The notes below the pieces were generated by a model that was not told the DNA's origin, did not search any database, and saw only the letters and a program-made list of their open reading frames with translations. A program made the translations under genes and the position numbers. This document shows positions 18,395 to 27,209 of a stretch of DNA of 58,749 nt, piece by piece. The stretch comes from Paracoccaceae bacterium (GTDB lineage: Bacteria > Pseudomonadota > Alphaproteobacteria > Rhodobacterales > Rhodobacteraceae): the NCBI GenBank assembly GCA_021741245.1, contig JAIOYF010000019.1, positions 1-58,749 of the forward strand, in the 5' to 3' direction. Numbering within the stretch: the first letter of the stretch is position 1; every line of letters begins with the position of its first letter.

Positions 18395-19162
18395 ATGCCA
18401 TCAGACCGCAGCCCCCGCCCCGTTGTTGCCCGCAGAACCGTTGTTGCGGGTGCTTTTGCCGGATTTGGCCTTGCCGCCAGCCCGGTCAGACTCTGGGCCG
18501 ATGAGGGCGGCGAGGCGGGCGAAGGGGCGGCGATTGCGGAACTGCCCGAGGCGGTGGGCTTTCTGACCACGCTGGGATTGTTTGAGGCGCAGCACCGCAT
18601 TGTGGCGGCGCTTTACGCCCAAGGGGCGGTCACGGTGGCGCAAGAGCATCTGGCAGGCTCCCACCATGCGTTTTATGAGGATCTGGAGGCTGGCATTGCG
18701 GCCACCGCTGCGCCGGGATTTGAGGGCGAGACGCTGGCCTTTGCCACGGCCGTGACCGCGGGCGCAGATGCGGGGGCTGTGGAGGCTGCGGCGGCACAGG
18801 TTCTGGCCGCCTGTGCCGCAGTGCGCAAGACCACCCATGACAAGGATCAGATGCAGGCGGCCGAAGCCCTGTTGCGGGTTGCGGCGTCGGATCTGGAGGC
18901 CGGGATGGAGGGCGGGCAGGTCAGCCTTGCGCAAGAATACCGCGATGCTTGGGGCTTTGCCACCGTGGCGCAGCTTTGGCTGGAGGATCTGGCGGGCGAT
19001 GCGGATGCAACTGTGGCGGCGGCGGCCACCTCGGCGCTGCGCGGCAAGGCGGAGGTCGAGGCGCAGTTTGCCGGGGTGAATGCCACCACTGCCCCCGGTG
19101 ACGCAGGGGCGCTGTTGGCCGAGGCGGCGCGGGTGGAACTGGCGGCCTTTCGGCTGAAGTGA
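18395..19162 (+). CDS. Tat-exported alpha-helical protein, unknown function
   Basis: A 255-residue protein with a twin-arginine signal (ARRTVVAGAFAGFGLAASP, Arg13-Arg14). The mature part is helical and rich in alanine and glutamate, with histidines near EAQHRIV and GSHHAFYEDLE. The overall look is of a ferritin-like or imelysin-like periplasmic bundle, but I cannot match a family. It is followed after 6 bp by a PiuC-type hydroxylase, so the two are co-transcribed. PiuC genes usually accompany iron uptake, and Tat export often carries folded metalloproteins, which together suggest an iron-related role. That role is an inference. Confidence 0.7.
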   Translation: MPSDRSPRPVVARRTVVAGAFAGFGLAASPVRLWADEGGEAGEGAAIAELPEAVGFLTTLGLFEAQHRIVAALYAQGAVTVAQEHLAGSHHAFYEDLEAGIAATAAPGFEGETLAFATAVTAGADAGAVEAAAAQVLAACAAVRKTTHDKDQMQAAEALLRVAASDLEAGMEGGQVSLAQEYRDAWGFATVAQLWLEDLAGDADATVAAAATSALRGKAEVEAQFAGVNATTAPGDAGALLAEAARVELAAFRLK

Positions 19163-19168
19163 GGCAGG

Positions 19169-19825
19169 ATGTTTCACATCATCGGGGATCTGTTCGACGC
19201 AGCCAGCCTGACCGCGTTGAAAGAGGCGGTGGCGGAGCTTGACTATGAGGATGGGCGGCGCACGGCGGGGGCGCTGGCCGCGCGGGTCAAGCGCAATGCC
19301 CAAGCCGTGCCGGGGCCTGCGCGAGAGGCGGTGATTGCAAAGGTGCAGGCGGGGCTTATGGCCTCATCCGCGTTCAACAGTGCCGCGCGCCCCAAGGGGT
19401 TCGCGCGGATGTTGGTGTCACGCTATGACGGTGGGCAGGCCTATGGCACCCACGTCGATGATGCGATCATGGCAGGGGCGCGCACGGATCTGTCGTTCAC
19501 GCTGTTCCTGTCGGACGCTGACAGCTATGCCGGGGGTGGGCTGGTGGTGCAGGACCGGGCCGAAGATCGGCTGATCCGCCTGAATGCAGGCGAGGTGGTG
19601 CTGTATCCGTCAGACACGCTGCACCGGGTGGAGCCTGTGACGGATGGCACGCGCTTTGCCGTGGTGGGTTGGGTGACAAGCTGGCTGCGCGACCCCCGTC
19701 AGCGCGAGATGCTGTTCGATCTGGATCAGGCGATTGCCTTTGAGCGTGCGGGGCGTGCCGAAGATGGGCAGTTGGACCGACTTGCGCAGCTTCGGTCCAA
19801 CCTGTTGCGTCTTTGGGCCGAGTGA
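19169..19825 (+). CDS. PiuC/YbiX-type Fe(II)/2-oxoglutarate hydroxylase
   Basis: A 218-residue PKHD-type hydroxylase using Fe(II) and 2-oxoglutarate. The metal triad and co-substrate Arg are in place: His95 and Asp97 in GTHVDDA, His152 in LHRVEPV, Arg162 in GTRFAVVGW. The length fits PiuC/YbiX proteins, which are commonly iron-regulated and sit beside TonB-dependent siderophore receptors. Here the partner is a Tat-exported protein and no receptor is present. The hydroxylated substrate is unknown across the family. Confidence 0.9.
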   Translation: MFHIIGDLFDAASLTALKEAVAELDYEDGRRTAGALAARVKRNAQAVPGPAREAVIAKVQAGLMASSAFNSAARPKGFARMLVSRYDGGQAYGTHVDDAIMAGARTDLSFTLFLSDADSYAGGGLVVQDRAEDRLIRLNAGEVVLYPSDTLHRVEPVTDGTRFAVVGWVTSWLRDPRQREMLFDLDQAIAFERAGRAEDGQLDRLAQLRSNLLRLWAE

Positions 19826-19834
19826 CGGGGCCGG

Positions 19835-20671
19835 TCACTTGATCGGGGTGCCCTTGTAGCAGCCAAGGGTATAGGGATATTCGGCTGTCAGGTGATAGTG
19901 ATAGATTTCGGTTGGCTTGCCATCCCACATGACAGTGCCGGTATGGCCGTGACAGCCATCAAGGTCTTGGTTCGTCAGGGTCTTTCCGCCTTCGGTCACG
20001 GAATAGATGCCGAACCCGTCCAAGGCATAGCCCACCAGCCCCTCACTTTGCGTCATGCAGTCGGATGGCGTGTGGTAATGATATTGCCCTGATCGTTCGG
20101 GGTGGCCATTGCAGCTGTCTTGAATCTCATGCGCGCCCGCATCTTCGCCCCGCGCATCCAAGGAATTATAGAAGGCAACCCCCGTCAGGGCGACGCCAAT
20201 CATGCCCATGGGCAGGCAGCTTGGCGCGGCAGCCACCTTCGGGTTGGCAGGCAGCGTCATGCTGACGGTCTGCTGTTTGATCTTGTTGGGGTTACGATCA
20301 TATTGATAGGCATCATCGGTCTTCTGGACCGGATAGATGCCCGTCGTATGCGTGGGCAAGGAATTGGTGCTCAGCTTGCGCTTGCTGCCCGACACCGCCA
20401 CCGTCAGCCCGCCGCCTGACCACGCAACCGCGCCATCGACCGTAGGCTTCAACTCGGGATACCATTTGCCATCCTTGAGCCAATCACCAGAGGCAAAAGC
20501 CCCGCCGGCATTGGGGTTGAACGTCTGCTGGCAGGACATGACCGAGCCTGTGACCGGGCTGGTGGAGATCTGTCCATCCCCGACGGGAAGGCCACCGGAA
20601 TGGGCCAAGAGCGCAGATGGGGAAAAACTGCCAAGGGCGACAAGGGCCAGGGCTGTGACATGGGCTTTCAT
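19835..20671 (-). CDS. YHYH-domain exported protein
   Basis: A 278-residue secreted protein with an N-terminal signal peptide cut near LLAHSGG. It carries two copies of the defining motif, GQYHYH at residues 195-200 and IYHYH at 256-260, plus a cysteine-rich context (SCNGH, CMTQ, GCHGH, LGCYKG). Histidine clusters of this kind often bind metals, but no activity is established for the family. It is convergent with the PiuC-type gene, 9 bp apart. Confidence 0.82.
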   Translation of the reverse strand: MKAHVTALALVALGSFSPSALLAHSGGLPVGDGQISTSPVTGSVMSCQQTFNPNAGGAFASGDWLKDGKWYPELKPTVDGAVAWSGGGLTVAVSGSKRKLSTNSLPTHTTGIYPVQKTDDAYQYDRNPNKIKQQTVSMTLPANPKVAAAPSCLPMGMIGVALTGVAFYNSLDARGEDAGAHEIQDSCNGHPERSGQYHYHTPSDCMTQSEGLVGYALDGFGIYSVTEGGKTLTNQDLDGCHGHTGTVMWDGKPTEIYHYHLTAEYPYTLGCYKGTPIK

Positions 20672-20987
20672 AGCATACTCCTGTTGAAACCGCTTTTTTC
20701 AGGGGAGTCTTGCGCCCCCATGGCGAATCAAACGCGCGCGGTTTGACATTCCGTCGCGAGAAAATGACTGACCGTGAGCGAACGTTGATGTGGCACTTTG
20801 CGCGGGAGGGTAAAATTGTCCTGCATCTGGGGGAAGATCAGGCCCGTGCCACGAGGGGTGGTAGGCTTTGGCAAAACATCGCCCAGCCGCGATGCAGCAT
20901 TGAAAAAACTCTGCACAATCGGCACAGTGGTTGTAGAAAAATGACCTGCGGTGAGGGGGTTTTCCCGGCTTGCAGGCAAAGAGGCAG
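20672..20987. other. Divergent intergenic region, 316 bp
   Basis: It separates the YHYH gene (leftward) from a small secreted protein gene (rightward), so both promoters should lie here. Open frames across it have no ribosome sites and look like chance. I see no hairpin with a T-run and no recognisable operator. Confidence 0.35.
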
Positions 20988-21302
20988 ATGATGAAAAACA
21001 CCCTTTCCATGGCAGCTTGCGCTGCCCTTGTTCTGGCGATTGCGGCACCTGCCTTTGCAGGACCGATTGAAAGCGCCTGCCTGCGGTCAGACCGCAAGGC
21101 CGCCAACCGTTCGCTGTGCGGCTGCATTCAGCAGGTGGCGGATATGACCCTGCGTGGCACGGATCAGCGGCGGGCGGCGGCGTTCTTCAAGGACCCCGAC
21201 AAGGCGCAGCAGGTCAAAATGTCAAAGCGTAACAATGACGATGCGTTTTGGGACCGCTATCAATCGTTCGGCGAACAGGCCGAGGCGTTTTGCGCCAGCT
21301 GA
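20988..21302 (+). CDS. Small secreted Cys-containing protein, unknown function
   Basis: A protein of about 104 residues with a signal peptide (MMKNTLSMAACAALVLAIAAPAFA). The mature part, SACLRSDRKAANRSLCGCIQ followed by QRRAAAFFKDPDKAQ, is a pattern I know only from hypothetical proteins of Rhodobacteraceae. Four cysteines in the mature part may form disulfides in the periplasm. AGGCAG precedes two adjacent ATGs at 20988 and 20991. No function can be assigned. Confidence 0.7.
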   Translation: MMKNTLSMAACAALVLAIAAPAFAGPIESACLRSDRKAANRSLCGCIQQVADMTLRGTDQRRAAAFFKDPDKAQQVKMSKRNNDDAFWDRYQSFGEQAEAFCAS

Positions 21303-21332
21303 CGGACGGTGGGCCTTGGCGGACCGCGGGTC

Positions 21333-21896
21333 TTAGCGGAACGCAGGCCCGTGTGACCAAAGCGTAAGAGACAGGCGTTCCCCTGCGGTCACCGGGGTGA
21401 CGCGGTGCAGCACAAAGCTGGGAAAGACCATCGCCATGCCCTTTTGCCGGGGCGCTGTGGTGATGGAGCTGTCGGGGCGCAGTTCCAGTTGGCCGCCCTC
21501 ATACTCGGCCGGGTCAGACAGTTGCACCACGATGGTCAGCTTGCGTTTGGCGGCCAAGGCCCCTGCCCCGATATCGCTGTGCCAATCGAAATGGCCCTGA
21601 CGCTCGGCCCCATAGCGGGCGATCTGGGCGCTTTCGGCAAAGTCTTGCAGATCAAAGCCAAAGCTTTCGCGGTTGGCCTCGGCCACGATTCGCACCATGC
21701 GGTCCATGACCCAATCGGCGGCGGGGTGATCGGCCAGCCAGACAAGGTCGGCGCGGCGGATGGAATGGGCGGTCTGGCCGCCGACAAGGCCCGCGTCGGC
21801 CTGTGGGGCTGCGCGGGCAAGGGCGCAAAGCTGGTCGCAATCAGGGGCAGAAAAGGCATCCGGCACGAGGTGCAGCGCACGCATGATGATCCACAT
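21333..21896 (-). CDS. 2OG-Fe(II) oxygenase
   Basis: A dioxygenase of about 187 residues. The HxD pair is in FDWHSDIG, and the distal His is in VLHRVTPV, followed by the co-substrate Arg in GERLSLTLW. It resembles prolyl hydroxylase-like and Rps23 hydroxylase-like bacterial enzymes, but the substrate is unknown. It lies only 1.5 kb from the PiuC-type enzyme and shares the LHRV-PV core, though it is too different to be a recent duplicate. The start is uncertain: no good ribosome site precedes the candidate ATGs at 21896 and 21884, and the frame is open to 21932. Confidence 0.82.
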   Translation of the reverse strand: MWIIMRALHLVPDAFSAPDCDQLCALARAAPQADAGLVGGQTAHSIRRADLVWLADHPAADWVMDRMVRIVAEANRESFGFDLQDFAESAQIARYGAERQGHFDWHSDIGAGALAAKRKLTIVVQLSDPAEYEGGQLELRPDSSITTAPRQKGMAMVFPSFVLHRVTPVTAGERLSLTLWSHGPAFR

Positions 21897-22109
21897 GGAT
21901 GGGCGCCGCAGGGCAATCGACCCCGGGCGCAATGGTTGAAGTGCTGTTCGAAGGGTCGTTTTGATCCGGCCACCCAGCCTGCGCCGAATCTCCGGATCGC
22001 GGGTGGTATATCACAAATTTCGGAAGTCATCGCGGATTGTAACAGCGCCTGAAACGCGGCGCGTCACGCGGGGAGAGGCCCCCCCGCGCAAGGTGTTTGG
22101 TCAAAGGTG

Positions 22110-22619
22110 TCAGCCGCCGTGTTTCATGCCGTGGCCCGCATGATCGCCTTGCATCATGCCGCCAGCGTCGGGTTTGCGGTTGTTGTCAACGGTGACGTCG
22201 ATCATGACTTCCCCAGACTTTTCAAACACAAGGGTCAGAGGAAAGCTGTCGCCGTCGGCCAGATCGCGGGTCAATCCCATCAGCATGACGTGATCCCCCC
22301 CACGCTCCAGCGCATGGGCGCTGCCTGCGGGCAGGGCAAAACCTTCTTCGACGTGGATCATCTTCATGACGCCATCGCCCATGTCCTTGTGGGTGTGCAG
22401 TTGCACCAGTTTGGCGACATCGGATTTGGCCGCGATCAGGCGGTCATCCTCATGGCCCGTGTTCTCGATCACCAAGAACACGGCCCCGGATTTACCTACC
22501 CCCCCTGCGGCACGGGCATAGGCATCATGTGCCGAAACTTCGGGACCATGCGCAAACAGCGGCAAGGACAGGGCAAGAGTGGCCGCAGCAGCGGCGCAGA
22601 ATGTGCGAATAACGTTCAT
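22110..22619 (-). CDS. PCuAC-type periplasmic copper chaperone
   Basis: A 169-residue exported protein with a signal peptide (MNVIRTFCAAAAATLALSLPLFA). The copper-binding pattern of PCuAC is present: LHTHKDMGDGVMKMIHVEEG and later ERGGDHVMLMGL. The C-terminus adds a His/Met-rich tail (GGMMQGDHAGHGMKHGG) that may bind extra copper. PCuAC proteins deliver Cu(I) to the CuA or CuB sites of cytochrome oxidase. The start at 22619 follows a good ribosome site (AGAAAGGAAA) and the signal peptide; the open frame runs further upstream without homology. It follows a small Cys-containing protein gene by 35 bp. Confidence 0.9.
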   Translation of the reverse strand: MNVIRTFCAAAAATLALSLPLFAHGPEVSAHDAYARAAGGVGKSGAVFLVIENTGHEDDRLIAAKSDVAKLVQLHTHKDMGDGVMKMIHVEEGFALPAGSAHALERGGDHVMLMGLTRDLADGDSFPLTLVFEKSGEVMIDVTVDNNRKPDAGGMMQGDHAGHGMKHGG

Positions 22620-22654
22620 CGACGTTTCCTTTCTATGTCTGATTTCAGGGTGGA

Positions 22655-23008
22655 TCAGACCAGAAAAGGGGGGCCCCGCGCCTTTGGCACCGCCGTTGTG
22701 GGCAGCGCGGGCCATGCCAGCGTTGGAACTGCAACGCTGTGGCTGCGGGTGGTCGGGCGGAGAACCGAAGGGGCTGTGGGCAAGGTGCCAAGCCCAAGCC
22801 CGGCCAAACACTCGGGGCACAGATGCACCCCGCCTGCGCCCGGCACGGGCGTGCCATCAGGCCCGATATACAGCGTGACCACGCCATAGCCCGAACAGAT
22901 GGTGATGGCCGTAGCCCCCGCCCCCTGCCCGCGCGCAACCGCCATGGTCCCCGAGGAAAGCCCGAGGATCACGCATAGCAAAACGGCAAAGAGGCGACGG
23001 ATAAGCAT
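22655..23008 (-). CDS. DUF2946-like small membrane or secreted protein
   Basis: A 117-residue protein with an N-terminal signal or anchor (LIRRLFAVLLCVILGLSSGTMA). The core ITICSGYGVVTLYIGPDGTP followed by HLCPECLAG resembles the DUF2946 pattern (a CxG stretch, then a CPxC pair). Such proteins often lie beside PCuAC and copper transport genes, as here, where the chaperone gene follows 35 bp downstream on the same strand. A role in copper handling is inferred. The family match is by eye and moderate. Confidence 0.65.
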   Translation of the reverse strand: MLIRRLFAVLLCVILGLSSGTMAVARGQGAGATAITICSGYGVVTLYIGPDGTPVPGAGGVHLCPECLAGLGLGTLPTAPSVLRPTTRSHSVAVPTLAWPALPTTAVPKARGPPFLV

Positions 23009-23097
23009 TCCTATCCGATAGCCAGAATCACACGAAAAGAGAAGAGGACATCAGCGCACAGCGGGAGCGAGGGATGTGGCTCTCTGCCGCATAAATG

Positions 23098-23137
23098 AAA
23101 AAATCCCGCTTGCGCCGGGGCAAGCGGGAGATTTTTT
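23098..23137 (-). terminator. Bidirectional rho-independent terminator after rpmB
   Basis: A perfect 10-bp stem (TCCCGCTTGC at 23104-23113 with GCAAGCGGGA at 23120-23129) is flanked by six A on the left and six T on the right. On the minus strand this gives a strong hairpin with a T-run 25 bp beyond the rpmB stop codon. The other strand has one too. Confidence 0.9.
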
Positions 23138-23153
23138 GCGATCACGCAAGAGA

Positions 23154-23441
23154 TCAGGCGGCGGCCTGAGCCTTGGCAATCTCTTTCTTGATCTTGAGCG
23201 CCGCTGTGGACAGCTCAATATCCTTTGCCTTGGCAAGGAATGCGTCCAGACCGCCACGGTGATCCACCGTGCGCAGTGCTGCTGCGGAAATCCGCAGTTT
23301 GAACGATTGACCCAGCACGTCCGACATCAGCGTTACCTCATTGAGGTTCGGCAAAAAGCGGCGGCGGCTTTTGTTGTTAGCATGGCTGACCGTATTTCCG
23401 GTCATCGGGCCCTTGCCCGACAGTTCGCAGACGCGCGACAT
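23154..23441 (-). CDS. rpmB: 50S ribosomal protein L28
   Basis: A 95-residue L28 with the expected start [20 protein letters not shown] and the core [14 protein letters not shown]. It binds 23S rRNA near the exit region of the large subunit. It is transcribed alone, with a strong terminator 17 bp after the stop codon. Alphaproteobacterial L28 carries a C-terminal extension like the one seen here ([14 protein letters not shown]). Confidence 0.97.
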   Translation of the reverse strand: MSRVCELSGKGPMTGNTVSHANNKSRRRFLPNLNEVTLMSDVLGQSFKLRISAAALRTVDHRGGLDAFLAKAKDIELSTAALKIKKEIAKAQAAA

Positions 23442-23676
23442 CGTCGTGATCCCTCAAGTCAACGCCAGATTGGCGTTATGTGACAACAACAAGGCCGCGC
23501 CCAAAAGCGGCAAGCCCCGAATTCGATGGCTGCGTTTACGCGTGAAGCCGCCCCGCGTCAAGCGATTCACCCACGCCTTGTCGCGAAAGAATGGTCAGGG
23601 CCCGCGACTTGAGGATACTTCCCGCCTTTTGTGGCCCTGCCCTGCGGCCCAAACGGAACCTTGGCCCGCCTTATCG

Positions 23677-26085
23677 TCAGGTGCCACGCGGCTTGGCGCG
23701 CAATGTGGGGTCGGCGCTGGTCGGATCCTCGGGCCATGGGTGGCGGGGGTATTGGCCGCGCATGTCTTTGCGCACATCGCTATAGCTGTTGGCCCAGAAG
23801 CCCGGCAAATCCAGCGTCACCTGCACCGGGCGCTGGCCGGGGGAGAGAAGCGTGATGCGCAGCGGAAGGCGGTTCTGGCCCACGGTGGGATGCGTGGTGG
23901 TGCCAAACATCTCTTGCAAGCGAATCTCGATTGCCGGGTGATCGCCGTCATAGTCAATTGGCACGCGGCGGCCCAAGGGGGTTTCAAACTGCGCGGGCAC
24001 CAGTCGGTCAAGGGTTTGCGCCTGTTCCCATGACAAAAGGCTGCGCAAAGCCTCGGTCAGGTCAAGCGCGCGCAGATCGCTTTCGCTGCGCGCCCGGCCC
24101 AGATGCGGCAAAAGCCAATCCTCGGCGTTTTCTAGAAGGCTTGCATCCGAGACATCGGGCCAGCCTTCGGCCCCGGCAAGGCGGATGCGGGCGCGCAAAC
24201 GGCGGGCGGCGGGGGCCCATGGCAGGCCAATCTGCCGCAGCCCATCCAATGCAGCGCGGGCCATCGCCTCGGGCGGGGCCTCTGGCCAAGGGCGTTCGGC
24301 CAGAACCAGCGCGCCGAATCGCTCTTGCCGCCGGGCAATCACCTTGCCCTCGCGGCGCGACCAATCGCAGACCTGATGCCAATGGATGCGGTCGGCATAA
24401 AGCGCGCGAAGGTCCGCCTCGGACAGGGTGGCGGCCTGACGGATCTGCGCCTCGCGCAGGTCGCCGTCCAGATCGGTGGCCACGAGCAGCCGCGCGCCAG
24501 ACAGGGGCAGACCTGCGGCCATCGCGGCCCCCTTGCCGCCCGACAGAACCCAGCGCGGGGCATCGCCCTTGCGGCGCAGGCCGATGCGGTCAGGGTAGGC
24601 AAGGGCTGCCATTTGGGCGGGGGAGAGGTCGGTCTGCTGCGGGGCCGGGGTCGCACGGGCCAGACGCCGGGCCTCATCGCGGATCCGCTCAATCGTGGGG
24701 CGATGCGCCTCGGGCCCCGGACGTTCAATCGCCTTGAGCCGGGCCAGAAGGTCGGGCGGGGTGCCGCGCAGGGGATCGCGTTCGGCCAGAAGGGCCGCCA
24801 GAGGGGCAGCTTTCGGCCCCGCAAGGCTGAGCATATGGCCCAGCCTTGGGTGCAGCGGCAAACGGGCGAGGCTGCGGCCATGGGCGGTGATGCGGCCCGC
24901 ATCATCCAGCGCGCCCAGATCGGCCAGCAGGGCCTGCGCCTCGGCCAGAATGCCGGGATGGGGCGGGGTCAGGAACGGCAGGTCCGTGGCCCCCCAAAGC
25001 GCCAGTTCCAGCGCAAGCGGGGTCAGATCGGCCGCCTCGATCTCGGCCGGGGGAAAGGGGGCAAGGCCGCCCTCTTCGCCCTTGGTCCACAGGCGGTAGC
25101 AGAGCCCCGGCGCCACGCGCCCTGCCCGGCCCCGGCGCTGTTCGGCCTCGGCCCTAGTGACCCGTTCTGTCACCAGCCGCGACATGCCGGAGGCGGCATC
25201 AAAGCGCGCGCGGCGGGCGCGGCCGCCATCGACGACCACGCGGATATCTGGAATGGTGAGCGAGGTTTCGGCGATGGAGGTCGCCAGCACGATCTTGCGC
25301 CCCGGCGCGGGGCCAAGGGCGGCGGTTTGTGCGGCAAAATCCATCGCGCCAAACAGTGGGCGCAGGCTGCATCCGGGCAGGCCCTGAAGCTGGGCCTCAA
25401 CCCGCCTGATTTCGCCCTCACCCGGCAGAAAGACCAAGATGCCGCCCTCGGTTTCCTCGACCGCTTGTCGCACGAGGGCGGCCAAGGCCCCCTCATAGCG
25501 CTGCGAGGCATCGGGGGGGCGGGGCAGCCAGCGGGTCTCAACCGGAAAGGCGCGGCCTTCGGACGTCAGCAGGGGCGCGTCGCCCATCAGGGCCGCCACG
25601 GGGGCCGCATCCAGCGTGGCCGACATGACCAGAAGCTGCAGGTCAGGGCGCAAAGCACCACGGATTTCCAAGCAGAGCGCAAGGCCCAGATCGGCATTCA
25701 GGGAGCGTTCATGAAATTCGTCAAAGATCACGAGGCCGATGCCGGGAAGGTCGGCGTCAGACTGGATCATCCGGGTCAGGATGCCTTCGGTCACCACCTC
25801 GATCTTGGTGGCGGCGGAGGTTTTCGCCTCGCCCCGAATGCGGTAGCCGACGGTCTGGCCCACGGGTTCGCCCAAGGTCTGTGCCATGCGTTCGGCGGCG
25901 GCGCGGGCGGCAAGGCGGCGGGGTTCAAGCATGACAATGCGGCCCGTGATCTGGCCCATCAGGGCCAAGGGCACGCGGGTGGTCTTGCCCGCCCCCGGCG
26001 GGGCTTGCAACACAGCCTGCCCGGATGCGCCAAGGGTGGCGCAAAGCGCGGGCAGGATTTCGTCGATGGGCAGGCTTTGCATCAT
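23677..26085 (-). CDS. hrpB: ATP-dependent helicase HrpB (DEAH-box)
   Basis: An 802-residue DEAH/RHA helicase. Motif I is APPGAGKTTRVPL, motif II is the variant DEFH, motif III is MSATLD, and motif VI is QRRGRAGR. A helicase-associated domain and the HrpB-specific C-terminal domain follow. HrpB is widespread in bacteria; its precise RNA or DNA substrate is poorly defined. It seems monocistronic, between rpmB and a DUF3108-like gene on the same strand. Length is normal and all motifs are intact. Confidence 0.95.
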   Translation of the reverse strand: MMQSLPIDEILPALCATLGASGQAVLQAPPGAGKTTRVPLALMGQITGRIVMLEPRRLAARAAAERMAQTLGEPVGQTVGYRIRGEAKTSAATKIEVVTEGILTRMIQSDADLPGIGLVIFDEFHERSLNADLGLALCLEIRGALRPDLQLLVMSATLDAAPVAALMGDAPLLTSEGRAFPVETRWLPRPPDASQRYEGALAALVRQAVEETEGGILVFLPGEGEIRRVEAQLQGLPGCSLRPLFGAMDFAAQTAALGPAPGRKIVLATSIAETSLTIPDIRVVVDGGRARRARFDAASGMSRLVTERVTRAEAEQRRGRAGRVAPGLCYRLWTKGEEGGLAPFPPAEIEAADLTPLALELALWGATDLPFLTPPHPGILAEAQALLADLGALDDAGRITAHGRSLARLPLHPRLGHMLSLAGPKAAPLAALLAERDPLRGTPPDLLARLKAIERPGPEAHRPTIERIRDEARRLARATPAPQQTDLSPAQMAALAYPDRIGLRRKGDAPRWVLSGGKGAAMAAGLPLSGARLLVATDLDGDLREAQIRQAATLSEADLRALYADRIHWHQVCDWSRREGKVIARRQERFGALVLAERPWPEAPPEAMARAALDGLRQIGLPWAPAARRLRARIRLAGAEGWPDVSDASLLENAEDWLLPHLGRARSESDLRALDLTEALRSLLSWEQAQTLDRLVPAQFETPLGRRVPIDYDGDHPAIEIRLQEMFGTTTHPTVGQNRLPLRITLLSPGQRPVQVTLDLPGFWANSYSDVRKDMRGQYPRHPWPEDPTSADPTLRAKPRGT

Positions 26086-26221
26086 GCTGCGGGGTTAGGA
26101 CGGGCGCGCGGGTCTTGCAAGGAAAACTCCCTTTGCGCCTTGGTTTTCAGCGATGGATCTTGCGGTACGGGTGGCGGCGCGCAAGGCCCCCCCTGCCCGT
26201 TGCAAGGCCGTGTATGCGCCA

Positions 26222-27016
26222 CTAATTCCGGCTGAGTTTGGCCGGGCCGTAGCTGGAATCGAGCGACAGTTCAACCGCGCGCAACTGGCCGTTGGCGATT
26301 GGCTGGTAAGTGACCAGAAAGGAGAATGTCGGACGCTCGGCCAGTTCCTTGGCGGGATAGCCATCGATGCGGCGATAAAAGCCCGCGCAGACGATGCCAT
26401 CGCCCGATGCCTTGGGGTTGGAAAGGGTCATGCGGCTGCCGCGATGCCCGTCAAAGAGCCGCAGGTCCAGCTTGCAGGCCGCCTCACGCGGCACATCGCG
26501 CAGCACGGCGTACAGGGCGGTCACCGGGTCAACGGCGCCCTTTTGCGTTGCGGGATCGACGAGGGGCGCGCCGGGCTCTCGTTCTTCATCGGCCCGGATC
26601 ACGATGGGGACGCCATCGTTGAAGGCCAGTTCCCCCCCACGACCGCCCCGCGCGCCATCGCTTTGCGAGACATAGCTTTGCGGGCTGTACCGGCCGTTCT
26701 TTTCGACCCCGCGCGTGGTGCTGACGAGGGTAAAGGGGCGCAAGATGCTCGCAAAACCGCTAGAGGCGGCGCGGGCCTTGACCGCATAGGCAACCCCCTT
26801 GCGATTGGCGGCAAAGGAAAACTCGCCCACCGGGAAGCCGCTGATCGTGACGGAAAAGCTGGCGCTTTCCTGATCGGCATCGGCGGTGGTGGCTTGGGCC
26901 TGTGCTGTCTGGGCCTGTGCTGTCTGGACCTGCGCGGGCAGGCCCGACAGCAGAATCGCGGCCACGGCAAAGACCCGCATCTTGGCATGGCGACGGGCAA
27001 TCATCGGCAAACTCAT
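26222..27016 (-). CDS. DUF3108-type exported protein
   Basis: A protein of about 264 residues. The signal peptide begins near MRVFAVAAILLSGLPAQ, and a low-complexity QTAQAQTAQAQ stretch follows, coded by a 15-bp tandem duplication. The core (VTISGFPVGEFSFAANRKG...YAVKARAASSGFASILRPFT) fits DUF3108, a beta-barrel-like periplasmic domain of unknown role. I place the start at 27016, before the signal peptide; the open frame runs to 27139 without homology. It is divergent from meaB. Confidence 0.75.
   Translation of the reverse strand: MSLPMIARRHAKMRVFAVAAILLSGLPAQVQTAQAQTAQAQATTADADQESASFSVTISGFPVGEFSFAANRKGVAYAVKARAASSGFASILRPFTLVSTTRGVEKNGRYSPQSYVSQSDGARGGRGGELAFNDGVPIVIRADEEREPGAPLVDPATQKGAVDPVTALYAVLRDVPREAACKLDLRLFDGHRGSRMTLSNPKASGDGIVCAGFYRRIDGYPAKELAERPTFSFLVTYQPIANGQLRAVELSLDSSYGPAKLSRN
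26896..26925 (-). repeat. 15-bp tandem duplication inside the DUF3108-type gene
   Basis: Two identical 15-bp units (GGGCCTGTGCTGTCT on the plus strand) lie head to tail. In the protein they code an AQTAQ repeat just after the signal peptide cleavage region. Length is a multiple of three, so the frame is kept. Slippage could vary the copy number. Confidence 0.8.
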
Positions 27017-27209
27017 CTTAAAACGACCTTGTTGAAACGCATGGGCGCGGGCGAAGCCCTTGGTGCGCCAAGGGGTAGCGGTGTCAGATGACAGCAGCAA
27101 GACTGGAATAGAGTGCCGCGTTCGGGCATGAAAGGCCACGGCGATGACAATCGAGTGTCAGCGCGAGGCGAAACGGCGCCCATGGGGGCGGCAAGGGGAT
27201 CAAGGCCGG

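Noticed and set aside
20710-20991. Small gene in the gap between the YHYH gene and the small secreted protein gene
   Set aside because: No ribosome site, no signal peptide or domain, and it runs into the better supported start at 20988.
19169-21896. Recent duplication of the two 2OG-Fe(II) oxygenases
   Set aside because: They share only the catalytic core (HxD, LHRV-PV); the rest differs too much for a recent tandem copy.
24325-26235. 636-codon plus-strand open frame opposite hrpB
   Set aside because: Low-complexity Gly/Arg/Gln composition typical of a shadow frame; hrpB explains the region.
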